Part shown: one piece after another, positions 1 through 8,902 of the stretch
Layout of the letters: every line of letters starts with the position of its first letter
Numbering within the stretch: the stretch's first letter is position 1
The notes under the pieces: model-generated
The model's input: the letters and a program-made list of their open reading frames with translations, nothing else
Database searches by the model: none
Told to the model about the DNA's origin: nothing
Made by a program: the position numbers and the translations under genes
Assembly: GCF_004322775.1 (NCBI RefSeq)
Contig: NZ_CP036403.1
Coordinates: forward strand, 4,105,360-4,169,359
DNA: 64,000 bases
Direction: 5' to 3'
From: Ornithinimicrobium sufpigmenti
GTDB taxonomy: Bacteria > Actinomycetota > Actinomycetes > Actinomycetales > Dermatophilaceae

Positions 1-340
1 GGCTGGGGTCGTGCTCGCGCCGGCCCAGGTGGATGTCCGTGGGGGCGATCTGACCGGTGCGGAAGCCCGCGCGGCCGACCATGTGCGCACCGGCGGGGAT
101 GGTGAGCATCTGGAACACCGTGATCAGCACCAGCATCCCGACGTCCAGGCCCGCGCGGGTGCGCAGGCCGACGCCGATCATGACCAGGATGACCCCGAGG
201 ATCTGCGGCTTGGTGCCGGCGTGCATGCGGGTCAGCAGGTCCGGGAAGCGCAGCAGGCCGACTGCGGCCGCGAGGCAGAGCAGCGCCCCCAGGAGCAGAC
301 AGATGAGGCCCAGGACGTCCAGCACGTCGTACACGTTCAT
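1..340 (-). CDS. mnhG: Na+/H+ antiporter subunit G (3' end outside window)
   Basis: Small membrane subunit of the multisubunit Mrp/Mnh cation/proton antiporter. Reading leftward from the ATG at 340, the frame stays open to the window edge, so the C-terminus is missing. The visible 113 residues contain three hydrophobic segments, with the conserved LLRFPDLLTRMHAGTKPQ motif between the first and second, typical of MnhG/PhaG. The start codon overlaps the mnhF stop (ATGA), so translation is coupled. It is the last visible gene of the mnhA-C-D-E-F-G operon. Confidence 0.9.
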   Translation of the reverse strand, partial: MNVYDVLDVLGLICLLLGALLCLAAAVGLLRFPDLLTRMHAGTKPQILGVILVMIGVGLRTRAGLDVGMLVLITVFQMLTIPAGAHMVGRAGFRTGQIAPTDIHLGRREHDPS

Positions 341-771
341 GACCGACCTCCTCCGTGTCCCGGTCCGCGTTCCGGGGTGGCTCGATCGGCCCGGTGCCCG
401 TGGGACCTGCGCGGGGCGCGACGGGCGAAGCTGTGCCGGGGCGGGGCGGAGCCGCCGTCCTGGAGCCGGTCAGGTGCGGGCGCGACGAAGGGGGTGTCGC
501 GGTCCCGGGCCACGAAACGCGCCACGGCGACCGAGCCCATGAAGCCGACCAGCGACAGGGAGATCAGCAGCGGCAGGGTGGTCCAGGCGTCGGTGAGGGC
601 CGCGTAGGCGCCGAGGGCGCAGACCACGATGGAGACCAGCACGTCGGAGGCCACCACCCGGTCCAGCACGCTGGGGCCCAGGGTGATCCGGATCAGGCTG
701 AGCAGGGCCGACAGGAAGAGCAGCCCGCCGATCGCCCAGGTGAGCCAGGTCTCGATGGTGTCGATGGTCAT
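337..771 (-). CDS. mnhF: Na+/H+ antiporter subunit F
   Basis: 144-residue membrane subunit of the Mrp/Mnh antiporter. The first 90 residues are the family core: three hydrophobic segments with the motif RITLGPSVLDRVVASDVL between the first two, as in MnhF/MrpF. The remaining 50 or so residues are a Pro/Arg/Gly-rich hydrophilic tail that normal MnhF proteins (about 90 aa) lack. It overlaps the mnhE stop by 4 bp and the mnhG start by 4 bp. The tail could be a stop-loss extension, since it runs exactly up to the next start codon. Confidence 0.9.
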   Translation of the reverse strand: MTIDTIETWLTWAIGGLLFLSALLSLIRITLGPSVLDRVVASDVLVSIVVCALGAYAALTDAWTTLPLLISLSLVGFMGSVAVARFVARDRDTPFVAPAPDRLQDGGSAPPRHSFARRAPRRSHGHRADRATPERGPGHGGGRS

Positions 772-1451
772 CGCGGCGTCTCCTCCTCCGATGGCTGCGT
801 CCCCTCGTCGGCCCGGACCTCGTCGACCCGCTGACCGGTCCGCTCCCTGACCTGGGCGGCCGTCTCGGCGACCGGCCCCTCCCGGGCCGCCGTGCGCTGC
901 GCCTGCCTGCGTCGGCGCGGGTCCAGCAGGGTCTCCGGGTCCGGGTGCAGAGCACGCAGCACCCGCGCCTCCTGGCCGCGGACCCGCCGCCGCATCGCTT
1001 CAGCTTCCTGGCGGGTACGCACGTCCAGGGCGTGGAGGGTGATGACCCGGGTCCCCGGGTCCAGCTCGATGACGACCGAGCCCGGGACGAGGGTGACCAT
1101 CTCGGCGGTCAGCACCTGCAGGAGCTCGTCGTCGCCGACGAGCTCCATGTCCATGACCACCCCGCCGACGCGCCGGCCGGGACGCAGCGCCAGCCAGGCG
1201 ACCTGGACGGAGGCGGTCACCAGGTCGTAGCTGAACCGGCCGACCAGGACGAGCAGGCCCCAGACGCGGGGGCGCAGCCGCATCCGCACGTGCGGCAGCG
1301 GGAAGAGGGCGAGCACCAGCACCGCGACGATGGCGCCACCGACGACCGTCACGGGGGTGACCTCGCCCCAGAGCATGACCCAGACCACGGTCAGCCACAG
1401 GACCGACCACGGGGACATCCGCCAGCTGGGGGGGTTGAAGAGTCGTCTCAT
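768..1451 (-). CDS. mnhE: Na+/H+ antiporter subunit E
   Basis: 227-residue MnhE. The chosen ATG at 1451 lies two bases after the mnhD stop. The N-terminus has two hydrophobic segments, then the soluble MnhE domain with the motif VTLVPGSVVIELDPG and TLHALDV. About 55 charged residues follow the normal C-terminus (Mrp E proteins are usually near 160-180 aa). The same frame stays open far upstream through mnhD, but that is a shadow of mnhD and contains no MnhE-like sequence. Confidence 0.9.
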   Translation of the reverse strand: MRRLFNPPSWRMSPWSVLWLTVVWVMLWGEVTPVTVVGGAIVAVLVLALFPLPHVRMRLRPRVWGLLVLVGRFSYDLVTASVQVAWLALRPGRRVGGVVMDMELVGDDELLQVLTAEMVTLVPGSVVIELDPGTRVITLHALDVRTRQEAEAMRRRVRGQEARVLRALHPDPETLLDPRRRRQAQRTAAREGPVAETAAQVRERTGQRVDEVRADEGTQPSEEETPR

Positions 1452-1453
1452 CG

Positions 1454-3007
1454 TTAGAGTGACACCCCCGAACCGAGCACGGCCTCCAGGTATGGAGTGC
1501 GCTGCACGAGGTCGACGGCCGCGCGGCTGGCCACCCCGAAGAGGGGGCCCGCCACCACGGTCAGCGCGACGCCCACCACGACCAGCCCGGTCGTCGGCGC
1601 CAGCACCCCGAGGCCGAGCGCCGAGTGATGGCCGCCGCGCATCGGGCCCGCGCCGGTCAGCCCGGTCGCGTTCTCGGACCAGAAGGAGCGGCCCCAGACC
1701 TTGGCCACGGCATACAGGGTGAGCAGTGAGGTGACCACCGAGCCGACGACGACGGTGTAGGCCAGCCACGACCCGTCGCTGACGCCCGCCTGGATCAGCC
1801 CGACCTTGCCGAGGAAGCCGGTGAAGGGCGGGATGCCGGCCAGGTTCATCGCCGGGATGAAGAAGAGGATCCCGACGACGGGCGAGATGCGGGCCAGGTC
1901 GCCGAGGCGGGTGCTGTCGGAGGAGCCGCCGACCCGTTCCACCAGCCCGACCACGAGGAAGAGCGTGGTCTGGATGAGGATGTGGTGGACGACGTAGAAG
2001 ATCGCCGAACCCAGGCCGTGGGTGGAGCCCAGCGCGATGCCGAAGAGCATGTAGCCGATGTGGCTGACGAGGGTGAAGGACAGCATCCGCTTGATGTCGT
2101 CCTGCGCGATCGCGCCCAGGATGCCCACCACCATGGTGAACAGCGCGGCCCACAGCAGCAGGTCCTCGAACCTGGACTGCGGGAAGAGCAGCGTCTGGGT
2201 CCGGATGATCGCGTAGATGCCGACCTTGGTCAGCAGCCCGGCGAAGACGGCCGTGACCGGGGCTGGGGCGGTCGGGTAGGAGTCGGGCAGCCACCCGGAC
2301 ATCGGGAACACCGCGGCCTTGACCGCGAAGCCGACCAGCAGCATCACGTGCAGCAGCGCCGCGGTCCCCGGGGAGATCTCCCCGACCCGCTGGGAGAGCA
2401 GGGCCAGGTTGATCGTGCCGGTGGCGCCGTACACCAGCCCCAGGGCCATCAGGAAGATCATCGAGGACAGCAGGGAGACCTGGACGTAGGTGATCCCCGA
2501 CCGCACCCGCTCCACGGTCCCGCCGAGGGTGAGCAGCACGAAGCTCGCGGCGAGGAGCATCTCGAAGCCGACGTAGATGTGGAACAGGTCCCCGGAGACG
2601 AAGGTGGTGGTGACGCCGGCGGAGAGCACCAGCAGCGAGGGGTGGAAGACCGGCAGCGGGGAGTGCCCGTCGCTCTCGTCGTCGAAGCTGCTCGCGCCCT
2701 GCCCGATCGAGTAGGCGAGCACCGCCATGGTCACCGTCGTCGAGACGATGACCATGAGGGCCGAGAGCCGGTCGACGACCAGGGTGATGCCCTCGAACGG
2801 CGTCCACCCGCCGACGTACATCACCTGGGGGCCCAGGGTGTCCGCGGCCCACAGCAGCACGCTGGCGCAGGCCAGCATGCCGATGAGCACGGACATGCTC
2901 ACGACCCGCTGGACCCAGGTCTTGCGTGCCGCCGCCAGGGTCAGGCCGGCGCCGACCAGGGGCAGCAGCACCACCATCGGGACCAGCCAGGCGTACTCGG
3001 TGATCAT
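1454..3007 (-). CDS. mnhD: Na+/H+ antiporter subunit D
   Basis: 517-residue proton-translocating subunit of the Mrp/Mnh antiporter, homologous to NuoN/NuoM of complex I (Proton_antipo_M fold). It has about 14 hydrophobic segments. Diagnostic stretches are FVSGDLFHIYVGFEMLL, the lysine in VGFAVKAAVFPMSGWLPDSY in the channel helix, and QDDIKRMLSFTLVSHIGYM. The start is an ATG whose first base lies inside the mnhC stop overlap (3004-3007). It works with MnhA in exchanging cytoplasmic Na+ for external H+. Confidence 0.95.
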   Translation of the reverse strand: MITEYAWLVPMVVLLPLVGAGLTLAAARKTWVQRVVSMSVLIGMLACASVLLWAADTLGPQVMYVGGWTPFEGITLVVDRLSALMVIVSTTVTMAVLAYSIGQGASSFDDESDGHSPLPVFHPSLLVLSAGVTTTFVSGDLFHIYVGFEMLLAASFVLLTLGGTVERVRSGITYVQVSLLSSMIFLMALGLVYGATGTINLALLSQRVGEISPGTAALLHVMLLVGFAVKAAVFPMSGWLPDSYPTAPAPVTAVFAGLLTKVGIYAIIRTQTLLFPQSRFEDLLLWAALFTMVVGILGAIAQDDIKRMLSFTLVSHIGYMLFGIALGSTHGLGSAIFYVVHHILIQTTLFLVVGLVERVGGSSDSTRLGDLARISPVVGILFFIPAMNLAGIPPFTGFLGKVGLIQAGVSDGSWLAYTVVVGSVVTSLLTLYAVAKVWGRSFWSENATGLTGAGPMRGGHHSALGLGVLAPTTGLVVVGVALTVVAGPLFGVASRAAVDLVQRTPYLEAVLGSGVSL

Positions 3008-3639
3008 CGGGTGCCCCCCTCAGGGTCGGTGCCCTGCGCGTCCGGTGACTCGTCGACCGAGGGCCCGCCGTCGGCGACCCGCTCCTTGGCCACGTCCTCC
3101 GGGTCGACCGTGCCCTCACCCGGGCCGGCGATCGCGTGGTCGTAGCGCTCGGTCGTGGGGGTGGCCGGGTCGCCCGGGATGCCCTGCCGTCCGGGGTCGT
3201 GCATCTCGCGCTCGGTGCGCTGGGTCTCCGCGGCGATCGCATCGGCCTGCTCGCGCGCACTGGGTCCGTCGATCTCGTCGGACTCCGCCATCGCGTGGAT
3301 GCGTGCGGACTCGAGGTCGTCGGCGACCAGGTCCTCCCGGCCCAGCTGCCAGCTGCGGTGCGCGAGCGCGAGCACGAAGGCGGTCATCCCCAGGGTGATG
3401 ACGATCGCGGTGAGCACCAGCGCCTGAGGGACCGGGTCAGACATGTCCATGTCCTCGGAGACCCCGACGATCGGGGGCGCACCGGCCGGTCCGGAGCCGA
3501 TGATGAAGAGCAGGTTGATGCCGTTGCCCATGAGCAGGAAGCCCATGAGCGCCCGCACCAGGGAGCGGGCCAGGAACAGGTAGACCCCGGTGCCGATGAG
3601 CACGCTGGCCACGACGATGAGCGAGAGGTTGGGGGTCAT
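3004..3639 (-). CDS. mnhC: Na+/H+ antiporter subunit C with acidic tail
   Basis: 211-residue MnhC, homologous to NuoK. The first 115 residues have three hydrophobic segments and the family motifs GNGINLLFI and DPVPQALVLTAIVI. The last 95 residues are a hydrophilic Asp/Glu/Ser-rich tail absent from ordinary MnhC (about 110-125 aa). It overlaps mnhA and mnhD by 4 bp on each side (ATGA type). The tail is unusual, but similar additions occur on mnhE and mnhF in this operon. Confidence 0.92.
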   Translation of the reverse strand: MTPNLSLIVVASVLIGTGVYLFLARSLVRALMGFLLMGNGINLLFIIGSGPAGAPPIVGVSEDMDMSDPVPQALVLTAIVITLGMTAFVLALAHRSWQLGREDLVADDLESARIHAMAESDEIDGPSAREQADAIAAETQRTEREMHDPGRQGIPGDPATPTTERYDHAIAGPGEGTVDPEDVAKERVADGGPSVDESPDAQGTDPEGGTR

Positions 3640-6600
3640 CGCGACGGCACCTCCTCACCCTGCGTCTGCTCGCTCGCGTCCTGGCCGCTCGGGTCCTGCT
3701 CGTTCTCCTGCTCGTTCTCCTGCTCGTTCTCCAGGCGGATCTGACCGTCGATCCCCGACCCCAGGCTGCGCAGGATGTCGAGCATCAGGCCCAGGACCAC
3801 CAGGTAGACGCCGATGTCGAAGAACAGCGAGGTGACCAGGTGCACCTCGCCCAGGAGCGGGATCTGCAGGTAGGTGTCCCAGGTGCGCAGGGCCGGGCTG
3901 CCGAAGAGCATCGGGGCCAGGGCAGACCCGGCCGCGATGAACAGGCCGGAGCCGAGCAGGGCCGCCGGCATGACCGGCAGCGCCGCACGCAGCTCGTAGC
4001 CGCGACCGGCCAGGTAGCGCAGGCACAGCGCCAACCCGCCCACGAGGCCCGCCGCGAAGCCGCCGCCGGGCTGGTTGTGGCCCGAGAGCAGCAGGTAGAC
4101 CGACCACAGCACCACCGTGTGGAAGACGAGGCGGGTGACGACCTCGAACATGGTGGAGCGGCGTTGCGGGTCGAGCTGTTCGCCGGCGGTCAGCCACCGG
4201 CTGGGGCCACTGGCCCGGGAGGTGTCGCCACGCGGGGTGCGGAGCCGGGCGCGGGTGCCGCGCGCGGTGCGCAGACCGGCCCGCACCCGGTCCATGATGT
4301 CGTCGCGCAGGAAGACCAGGCTGGCGACACCGGTGGCACAGGCCAGCACGACCGACAGCTCGCCCATGGTGTCCCAGGCACGCACGTCGACCAGGATCAC
4401 GTTGACGATGTTGGAGCCGGCGCCGTAGTCGACGGCCCGCTCCGGCAGGCCCAGCCCGGCGGGTTCGTGGATCCGCGAGGAGGTGGCGATCAGCGCACTG
4501 AGGCCGACAACCACACCCACGGCGGTGCCGAGCAGGGCGCGCACCCGCCGGGTCATCCGGCTCGGGTCGTCGGGGAAGCGCCCGGAGAGACGGCGCAGCA
4601 CCAGCACCAGCACCACCAGCGAGACCGTCTCCACCAGGATCTGGGTCAGCGCGATGTCGGGGGCCCCGTGCAGCAGGTAGAGCAGGGCGGTGCCGTAGCC
4701 GGTGACCCCGACCAGGAAGACCGCCCGCAGCCGCCGTCGGGCGCGGGTGGCCAGCACCGCGGCCAGGATGACCAGCACGATCACGACGACCTGCGCCGCG
4801 CTGTCCGAGATCCGGACCCGCTCGGGCCAGACGATGTCCCCGGTCACCATCTGGTAGGCCGGCAGCGCGATCAGGACGCTGACGATGATGCCGAGCAGCA
4901 CCGGAAGGGAGCCCCGCTGGAAGAAGCCGGTGACCTCCAGGGCGACCCGGTCCAGGCCGCGGACCAGGTGGTGGTAGGTCCGCCCGGCGTCGAAGGGCCA
5001 CAGCGGCACCGGCACCTCGACGGGCCGGCGGGCCTGTGCCCACCACCACAAGGTGCCCAGGGTCCACACCAGGATCGAGGCGTACAGCGGAAGGCCCCAC
5101 CCGTGCCACAGGCCGAGGTGCACCTCGTAGCCGTCCGGGACGGCGGTGACCAGCGAGGCGTGCGGCTCCAGCACCCCCTCCAGCGTGGTCGAGGTGACGC
5201 CCATCACGACACTGGCCAGGGCCAGCAGGAGCGGGACCCCGGTGAGGATGACCGTGGGCGTGTGCCAGGTCGTCTCCTCCTCGGCGGCGGTCGGGCCGGC
5301 CGGTGCGGCGAGCGTGGCGCCCGCCTCAGGACGCTGCCGGTCTCGCACGGCGGACGGCAGCTGGCCGTGCGGCAGCTCCGGAGGTCGGGAGGCGTCGGTG
5401 AAGGCGCCCCAGACGAAACGCACGGAGTAGGCCATGGTCAGCACGGACCCGAGCACGACCGAGAAGGCGGCAAAGCCCTGCAGCGACCACCAGCCGTCCA
5501 CCGGGTAGAGCACGGCCGCGAGCGCGGCCTCCTTGCCGACGAAGCCGAGCAGCACCGGGATGCCCGCCATCGACATGGCGCTGAGGGTGCCGGCGACCGC
5601 CAGCAGGGGGGCCCGGCGGCGCACCCCGGTGAGGCGGCGGATGTCGCGGGTCCCGGCGGCGTGGTCGATGGCACCGGTGGTGAGGAAGAGCGAGGCCTTG
5701 AAGAGCGCGTGCGCGACCAGCATGGTCAGTCCGGCCAGCATGGCCCCCTCGCTGCCGTAGCCGACGAGCAGGAGCATGAAGCCCAGCTGGCTGACGGTGC
5801 CGTAGGCCAGGAGCAGCTTCAGGTCGGTCTGCCGGGTGGCGCGGAAGCCCCCCAGGAGCATGGTGAACCCGCCCAGGGCCAGCACCACGACCTGCCAGGT
5901 GAGCAGGTCGGCATACCCGGGTGCGAACCGGGCGACCAGGTAGACGCCGGCCTTGACCATCGCGGCGGCGTGCAGGTAGGCGCTGACCGGGGTCGGCGCG
6001 GCCATCGCGCCGGGCAGCCAGAAGTGGAAGGGGAAGAGCGCGGACTTGGTGATCGCGCCGACCAGCAGCAGGGCGATCCCCCAGGCCACGAGCGTCCCCG
6101 TCCGGGGCTCGGCGATGAGCTCGCTGATCTGGTAGGTGCCCGCCCCCTCCCCGAGGATGACGATCCCGACCAGCATCGCCAGCCCGCCGAAGGTGGTGAC
6201 GATGAGCGCCTGCTTGGCGGCCCGGGTGCTGGCCGCACTCGTGGTCAGGTAGCCGACCAGCAGGTAGGACAGGACGGTGGTGATCTCCCAGAAGACGTAG
6301 AGCACCAGCAGGTCGTCGGTGGTGACCAGGCCGAGCATCGCCCCCGCGAACCCGACCAGGGCCCCCGCCAGCAGACCCAGGTTGCCGTCGTCGTCCTCGA
6401 AGTAGTGGGCGCAGTAGACGAGGATGAGAGCGCCGATCGCGGAGACGATCAGGGTCATCACCCAGGCCAGGGTGTCCATCCGGAAGGACAGGTCCATCCC
6501 GAGGGCGGCGACCCAGTCCAGGTGCTCGGTATGGGCGTCGTCCGCACCTGCGGGCATCTGGGTCGCGGCCCAGACCGCGGTGGCGGCGGGCGCCAGGGCC

Positions 6601-6692
6601 AGCAGGTGGAACGCCTTGGCCCCGAGGCGGCGGACCAGCGAGGGGGCCAGCGCCGCGGCCAGAAGGTGGACGAGGAGGAAGGCGACGAGCAC
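3636..6692 (-). CDS. mnhA: Na+/H+ antiporter subunit A/B fusion
   Basis: 1018-residue first gene of the Mrp operon. Residues 1-430 are the NuoL-like proton channel (HFWLPGAMAAPTPVSAYLHA, then LLAYGTVSQLGF). Residues 560-800 are the MnhA C-terminal module with HGAPDIALTQILVETV and the ANVVxxxILVDxRA-type motif seen here as NIVNVILVDVRAWDTMGE. Residues 830-990 are an MnhB domain (HNQPGGGFAAGLVGG), so A and B are one protein, as in Mrp operons of other Gram-positives. Start is GTG at 6692 with a strong GAGGAGG Shine-Dalgarno. The C-terminus carries a three-copy Glu-Asn-Glu-Gln repeat. Confidence 0.95.
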   Translation of the reverse strand: MLVAFLLVHLLAAALAPSLVRRLGAKAFHLLALAPAATAVWAATQMPAGADDAHTEHLDWVAALGMDLSFRMDTLAWVMTLIVSAIGALILVYCAHYFEDDDGNLGLLAGALVGFAGAMLGLVTTDDLLVLYVFWEITTVLSYLLVGYLTTSAASTRAAKQALIVTTFGGLAMLVGIVILGEGAGTYQISELIAEPRTGTLVAWGIALLLVGAITKSALFPFHFWLPGAMAAPTPVSAYLHAAAMVKAGVYLVARFAPGYADLLTWQVVVLALGGFTMLLGGFRATRQTDLKLLLAYGTVSQLGFMLLLVGYGSEGAMLAGLTMLVAHALFKASLFLTTGAIDHAAGTRDIRRLTGVRRRAPLLAVAGTLSAMSMAGIPVLLGFVGKEAALAAVLYPVDGWWSLQGFAAFSVVLGSVLTMAYSVRFVWGAFTDASRPPELPHGQLPSAVRDRQRPEAGATLAAPAGPTAAEEETTWHTPTVILTGVPLLLALASVVMGVTSTTLEGVLEPHASLVTAVPDGYEVHLGLWHGWGLPLYASILVWTLGTLWWWAQARRPVEVPVPLWPFDAGRTYHHLVRGLDRVALEVTGFFQRGSLPVLLGIIVSVLIALPAYQMVTGDIVWPERVRISDSAAQVVVIVLVILAAVLATRARRRLRAVFLVGVTGYGTALLYLLHGAPDIALTQILVETVSLVVLVLVLRRLSGRFPDDPSRMTRRVRALLGTAVGVVVGLSALIATSSRIHEPAGLGLPERAVDYGAGSNIVNVILVDVRAWDTMGELSVVLACATGVASLVFLRDDIMDRVRAGLRTARGTRARLRTPRGDTSRASGPSRWLTAGEQLDPQRRSTMFEVVTRLVFHTVVLWSVYLLLSGHNQPGGGFAAGLVGGLALCLRYLAGRGYELRAALPVMPAALLGSGLFIAAGSALAPMLFGSPALRTWDTYLQIPLLGEVHLVTSLFFDIGVYLVVLGLMLDILRSLGSGIDGQIRLENEQENEQENEQDPSGQDASEQTQGEEVPSR
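3696..3731. repeat. 12-bp in-frame tandem repeat in mnhA
   Basis: Three perfect copies of cctgctcgttct, encoding repeated Glu-Asn-Glu-Gln on the minus strand in the cytoplasmic tail of MnhA. Copy-number change would alter length by four residues without shifting frame. Confidence 0.9.
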
Positions 6693-6862
6693 GGGTCCTC
6701 CTCAGTAGTTGACGCGTCCCGCACAGGATAACGCGAAGGTTGTCGGAGACCGAAAACCGATCGGTCAGGCAGCCCAGCACGTGACGCCGAGACGCCGACA
6801 ACGCCGGAAGGCCGAACGCCGAGACCGCGGGACACGACCGGCACGCCCGCGCCCATGATGCC

Positions 6863-6898
6863 AAAAGCCCCGGTCCCGAGCGAAACGGAACCGGGGCC
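6863..6898 (-). terminator. rho-independent terminator of the rpsF-rplI operon
   Basis: Read on the minus strand, an 8-bp perfect stem GCCCCGGT / ACCGGGGC (6890-6897 with 6867-6874) is followed by TTTT. It lies about 75 bp downstream of the rplI stop. Confidence 0.8.
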
Positions 6899-6914
6899 CT
6901 AGCGGTCGGACCGT

Positions 6915-6960
6915 GGTCAGCCGGGTCAGACTCGGTCAGCCGGGTCAGACTCGGTCAGAC
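6915..6960. repeat. short tandem repeat downstream of rplI
   Basis: Two perfect 19-bp copies of ggtcagccgggtcagactc (6915-6933 and 6934-6952) followed by a partial third copy, between the rplI stop and its terminator. It would sit in the 3' untranslated part of the operon mRNA. No function is evident. Confidence 0.85.
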
Positions 6961-6973
6961 GTCTGAGACGTCG

Positions 6974-7420
6974 TCAGGACGCGACGACGTTGATGGTCAC
7001 GTCGGCCGCGACCTCGTCGTGCAGACGCACGTGCACCGGGTGCTCACCGACGGTGCGGATGGGGCTGCGGACCTCGATACGGCGCTTGTCCACCTGCGGA
7101 CCCCCGGCGGCCGCGATGGCCTCGGCGATCTCGGTGGGCGTGACGGCACCGAACAGGCGCCCGCCCTGGCCGGCACGCGCGGTCACGGTGACCGTCGTGC
7201 TCTCCAGGGTCGCCTTGGCGGTCGAGGCCTCCTCGGCGGTGCGCAGCGCGCGCTTCTGGCGGCCGGCCTTGATCGAGTCGACCTGCTTCTGGCCGCCCTT
7301 CGTCCACGGCGTGGCGACGCGGCGGGGCAGCAGGAAGTTGCGGGCGTAGCCGTCCTTGACGTCGACGACGTCACCGGCCTCCCCGAGGCCGGTCACCGGC
7401 TGGGTCAGGATGATCTTCAT
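6974..7420 (-). CDS. rplI: 50S ribosomal protein L9
   Basis: 148 residues, the normal L9 length. The N-terminal rRNA-binding domain begins [17 protein letters not shown] and contains [11 protein letters not shown], the L9 signature. A long connecting helix follows, and the C-terminal domain has [16 protein letters not shown]. It is the last gene of rpsF-ssb-rpsR-rplI and is followed by a clear terminator. Confidence 0.98.
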   Translation of the reverse strand: MKIILTQPVTGLGEAGDVVDVKDGYARNFLLPRRVATPWTKGGQKQVDSIKAGRQKRALRTAEEASTAKATLESTTVTVTARAGQGGRLFGAVTPTEIAEAIAAAGGPQVDKRRIEVRSPIRTVGEHPVHVRLHDEVAADVTINVVAS

Positions 7421-7446
7421 TCTGCTTCTCCGATCGTTTCTGCGGC

Positions 7447-7683
7447 TCAGCGGGCGGAGCTGCTGTAGGGCAGCAGCGCCATCTCGCGGGCGTTCTTCAC
7501 CGCATTGGCGATGCGGCGCTGCTCCTGGACGGAGACGCCGGTGACGCGGCGCGCACGGATCTTGCCGCGGTCGGAGATGAACTTGCGCAGCAGCGCGGTG
7601 TCCTTGTAGTCGATCGCCTCGATCTTGGCGGTCTTGAGCGGGTTCGCCTTCTTCTTCGGCTTACGCATGACGGGCTTGGCCAT
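7447..7683 (-). CDS. rpsR: 30S ribosomal protein S18
   Basis: 78 residues. The core [19 protein letters not shown] and [22 protein letters not shown] is diagnostic. The start chosen is the ATG at 7683, preceded by AAAGGGAG about 9 bases upstream; the frame is open upstream but without conserved residues. S18 binds S6 (rpsF, same operon) in the 30S platform. No CxxC zinc motif is present, so this is the zinc-independent form. Confidence 0.97.
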   Translation of the reverse strand: MAKPVMRKPKKKANPLKTAKIEAIDYKDTALLRKFISDRGKIRARRVTGVSVQEQRRIANAVKNAREMALLPYSSSAR

Positions 7684-7762
7684 CGTGGTGCTCTCCCTTT
7701 CTACGAAGAGCCCGAGCTGTGCTCGGGATGGGTGTTCTCTGATGTGTATGAGGTGTGTGCGC

Positions 7763-7785
7763 GTGCCCGGCTGTGGGCCGGGCAC
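7763..7785 (-). other. hairpin between ssb and rpsR
   Basis: Perfect 9-bp stem GTGCCCGGC / GCCGGGCAC with a 5-nt loop in the 123-bp ssb-rpsR spacer. No U-tract follows on the minus strand, so it is more likely an mRNA-processing or attenuating hairpin than a full terminator. Confidence 0.5.
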
Positions 7786-7806
7786 CGCGGTCGTGCCGCA
7801 GTGGCT

Positions 7807-8460
7807 CTAGAAGGGCGGCTCGTCGTAGGACGGCGCGCCGCCCCAGCCACCGGACTGGCCACCGCTGCCGGTGTTGCTGGCCCCACCGGTGGCCCAGGGG
7901 TCGCTGTCCGGGGCGGAGGTGCCGGCGGCCTGCTGGCCGCCGCTCTGCCCGGGCTGACCACCCTGGCCCTGGTTCCAGCCGCCACCCTGGCCCGACTGAG
8001 CTGCCTGGCCGGACTGACCCTGGCCCCAGCCGCCACCCTGACCCGTCTGGCCGGACTGACCGCCCTGCCAACCGCCACCGCCGCCACCCTGGCCGCGCTG
8101 GGCCTTGGTGACCTGGGCGGTGGCATACCGCAGGGACGGGCCGACCTCGTCGACCTGCATCTCCATGACCGTCCGGTTCTCACCCTCAGCTGTCTGCCAG
8201 GAGCGCGAGACCAGCCGGCCGGTGGCGATCACCCGGTCACCGCGGTGCAGCGACTCGGCGGCGTGCTCGGCCGCCTCGCGCCAGACCGAGCAGCGCATGA
8301 ACAGCGTCTCGCCGTCCTTCCACTCGTTCGCCTGCCGGTCGAACGTCCGCGGGGTCGAGGCCACGGTGAAGTTGGCCACGGCCGCGCCGCTCGGGGTGAA
8401 GCGCAGCTCAGGGTCGGCGGTCAGGTTGCCGATGACGGTGATGGGGGTCTCTCCGGCCAT
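7807..8460 (-). CDS. ssb: single-stranded DNA-binding protein
   Basis: 217 residues. Residues 1-110 are the OB fold ([21 protein letters not shown], then [21 protein letters not shown]). Residues 120-205 are a low-complexity Gly/Gln/Ser linker. The protein ends in the acidic tip YDEPPF, close to the DDIPF-type tail that recruits replication and repair partners. It lies between rpsF and rpsR in the standard actinobacterial arrangement. Confidence 0.97.
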   Translation of the reverse strand: MAGETPITVIGNLTADPELRFTPSGAAVANFTVASTPRTFDRQANEWKDGETLFMRCSVWREAAEHAAESLHRGDRVIATGRLVSRSWQTAEGENRTVMEMQVDEVGPSLRYATAQVTKAQRGQGGGGGGWQGGQSGQTGQGGGWGQGQSGQAAQSGQGGGWNQGQGGQPGQSGGQQAAGTSAPDSDPWATGGASNTGSGGQSGGWGGAPSYDEPPF

Positions 8461-8498
8461 GTCAGGTCATCCTTGATCGTCGTCGTGGGCGAGGTGGT

Positions 8499-8537
8499 GC
8501 TGGGTGGTACCAGTGACGCTGGGTGGTGCTGGGTGAT
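8499..8537. repeat. 10-bp direct repeats in the ssb leader
   Basis: Copies of gctgggtggt at 8499-8508 and 8518-8527, then gctgggtgat at 8528-8537, within the 105-bp rpsF-ssb spacer. On the mRNA this is a C/A-rich, probably unstructured stretch. Function unknown. Confidence 0.7.
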
Positions 8538-8565
8538 GCTGGTGGAGCGGTGGGACGCGAGCAGG

Positions 8566-8853
8566 TCAGGCGTCGCGGCGCAGCAGCTTGGTCCGCATGA
8601 CGGACTCGTTGAGCCCCAGCCGGCGGTCCAGCTCCTGGGCGGTCGCGGGGTCGGCGGTCATCTGGATGACGGCGTAGATCCCCTCGGCCTGCTTCCTGAT
8701 CTCGTAGGCCAGGCGACGGCGGCCCAGGATGTCGATCTCGTCGACGGAGCCACCTTCCTTGCCGACCACCTCGAGCATCTTCTCCAGCGTGGGCTGAAGG
8801 TTACGCTCATCGGTCTCGGGGTCGAGGATGATCATCAGTTCGTACTGACGCAT
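8566..8853 (-). CDS. rpsF: 30S ribosomal protein S6
   Basis: 95 residues, full length for S6. Start [19 protein letters not shown] and the motif [20 protein letters not shown] are typical. The ATG at 8853 has a near-perfect AAGGAGGTG Shine-Dalgarno. First gene of the rpsF-ssb-rpsR-rplI operon. Confidence 0.98.
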   Translation of the reverse strand: MRQYELMIILDPETDERNLQPTLEKMLEVVGKEGGSVDEIDILGRRRLAYEIRKQAEGIYAVIQMTADPATAQELDRRLGLNESVMRTKLLRRDA

Positions 8854-8883
8854 GGGTGAACCCACCTCCTTCGGTCTGTAGCG

Positions 8884-8902
8884 GTCACGGTCTCTCCGTG
8901 AC
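8884..8902 (-). promoter_or_regulatory. hairpin in the rpsF leader
   Basis: Perfect inverted repeat GTCACGG-AGAGA-CCGTGAC (minus-strand reading) ending 30 bases before the rpsF start and just upstream of its Shine-Dalgarno. In other bacteria an S6:S18 complex binds an rpsF-leader hairpin displaying CCG and represses its own operon. This stem is in the right place, but the match to that element is inference. Confidence 0.45.

Larger units (their letters stand above)
6693..6973. other. intergenic region mnhA / rplI
   Basis: This 281-bp gap holds the mnhA Shine-Dalgarno and presumably the Mrp operon promoter on the mnhA side, then the rplI terminator, then a short direct repeat. No open reading frame with coding character was seen in it. 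Confidence 0.6.

Noticed and set aside
3840..6731. A 963-codon plus-strand open frame across mnhA
   Set aside because: Gln/His/Asp-rich shadow of the clear MnhA coding sequence; no domain-like segments.
7684..7785. Longer start for rpsR
   Set aside because: S18 begins at MAKPV; the upstream residues are not conserved and cover a hairpin.
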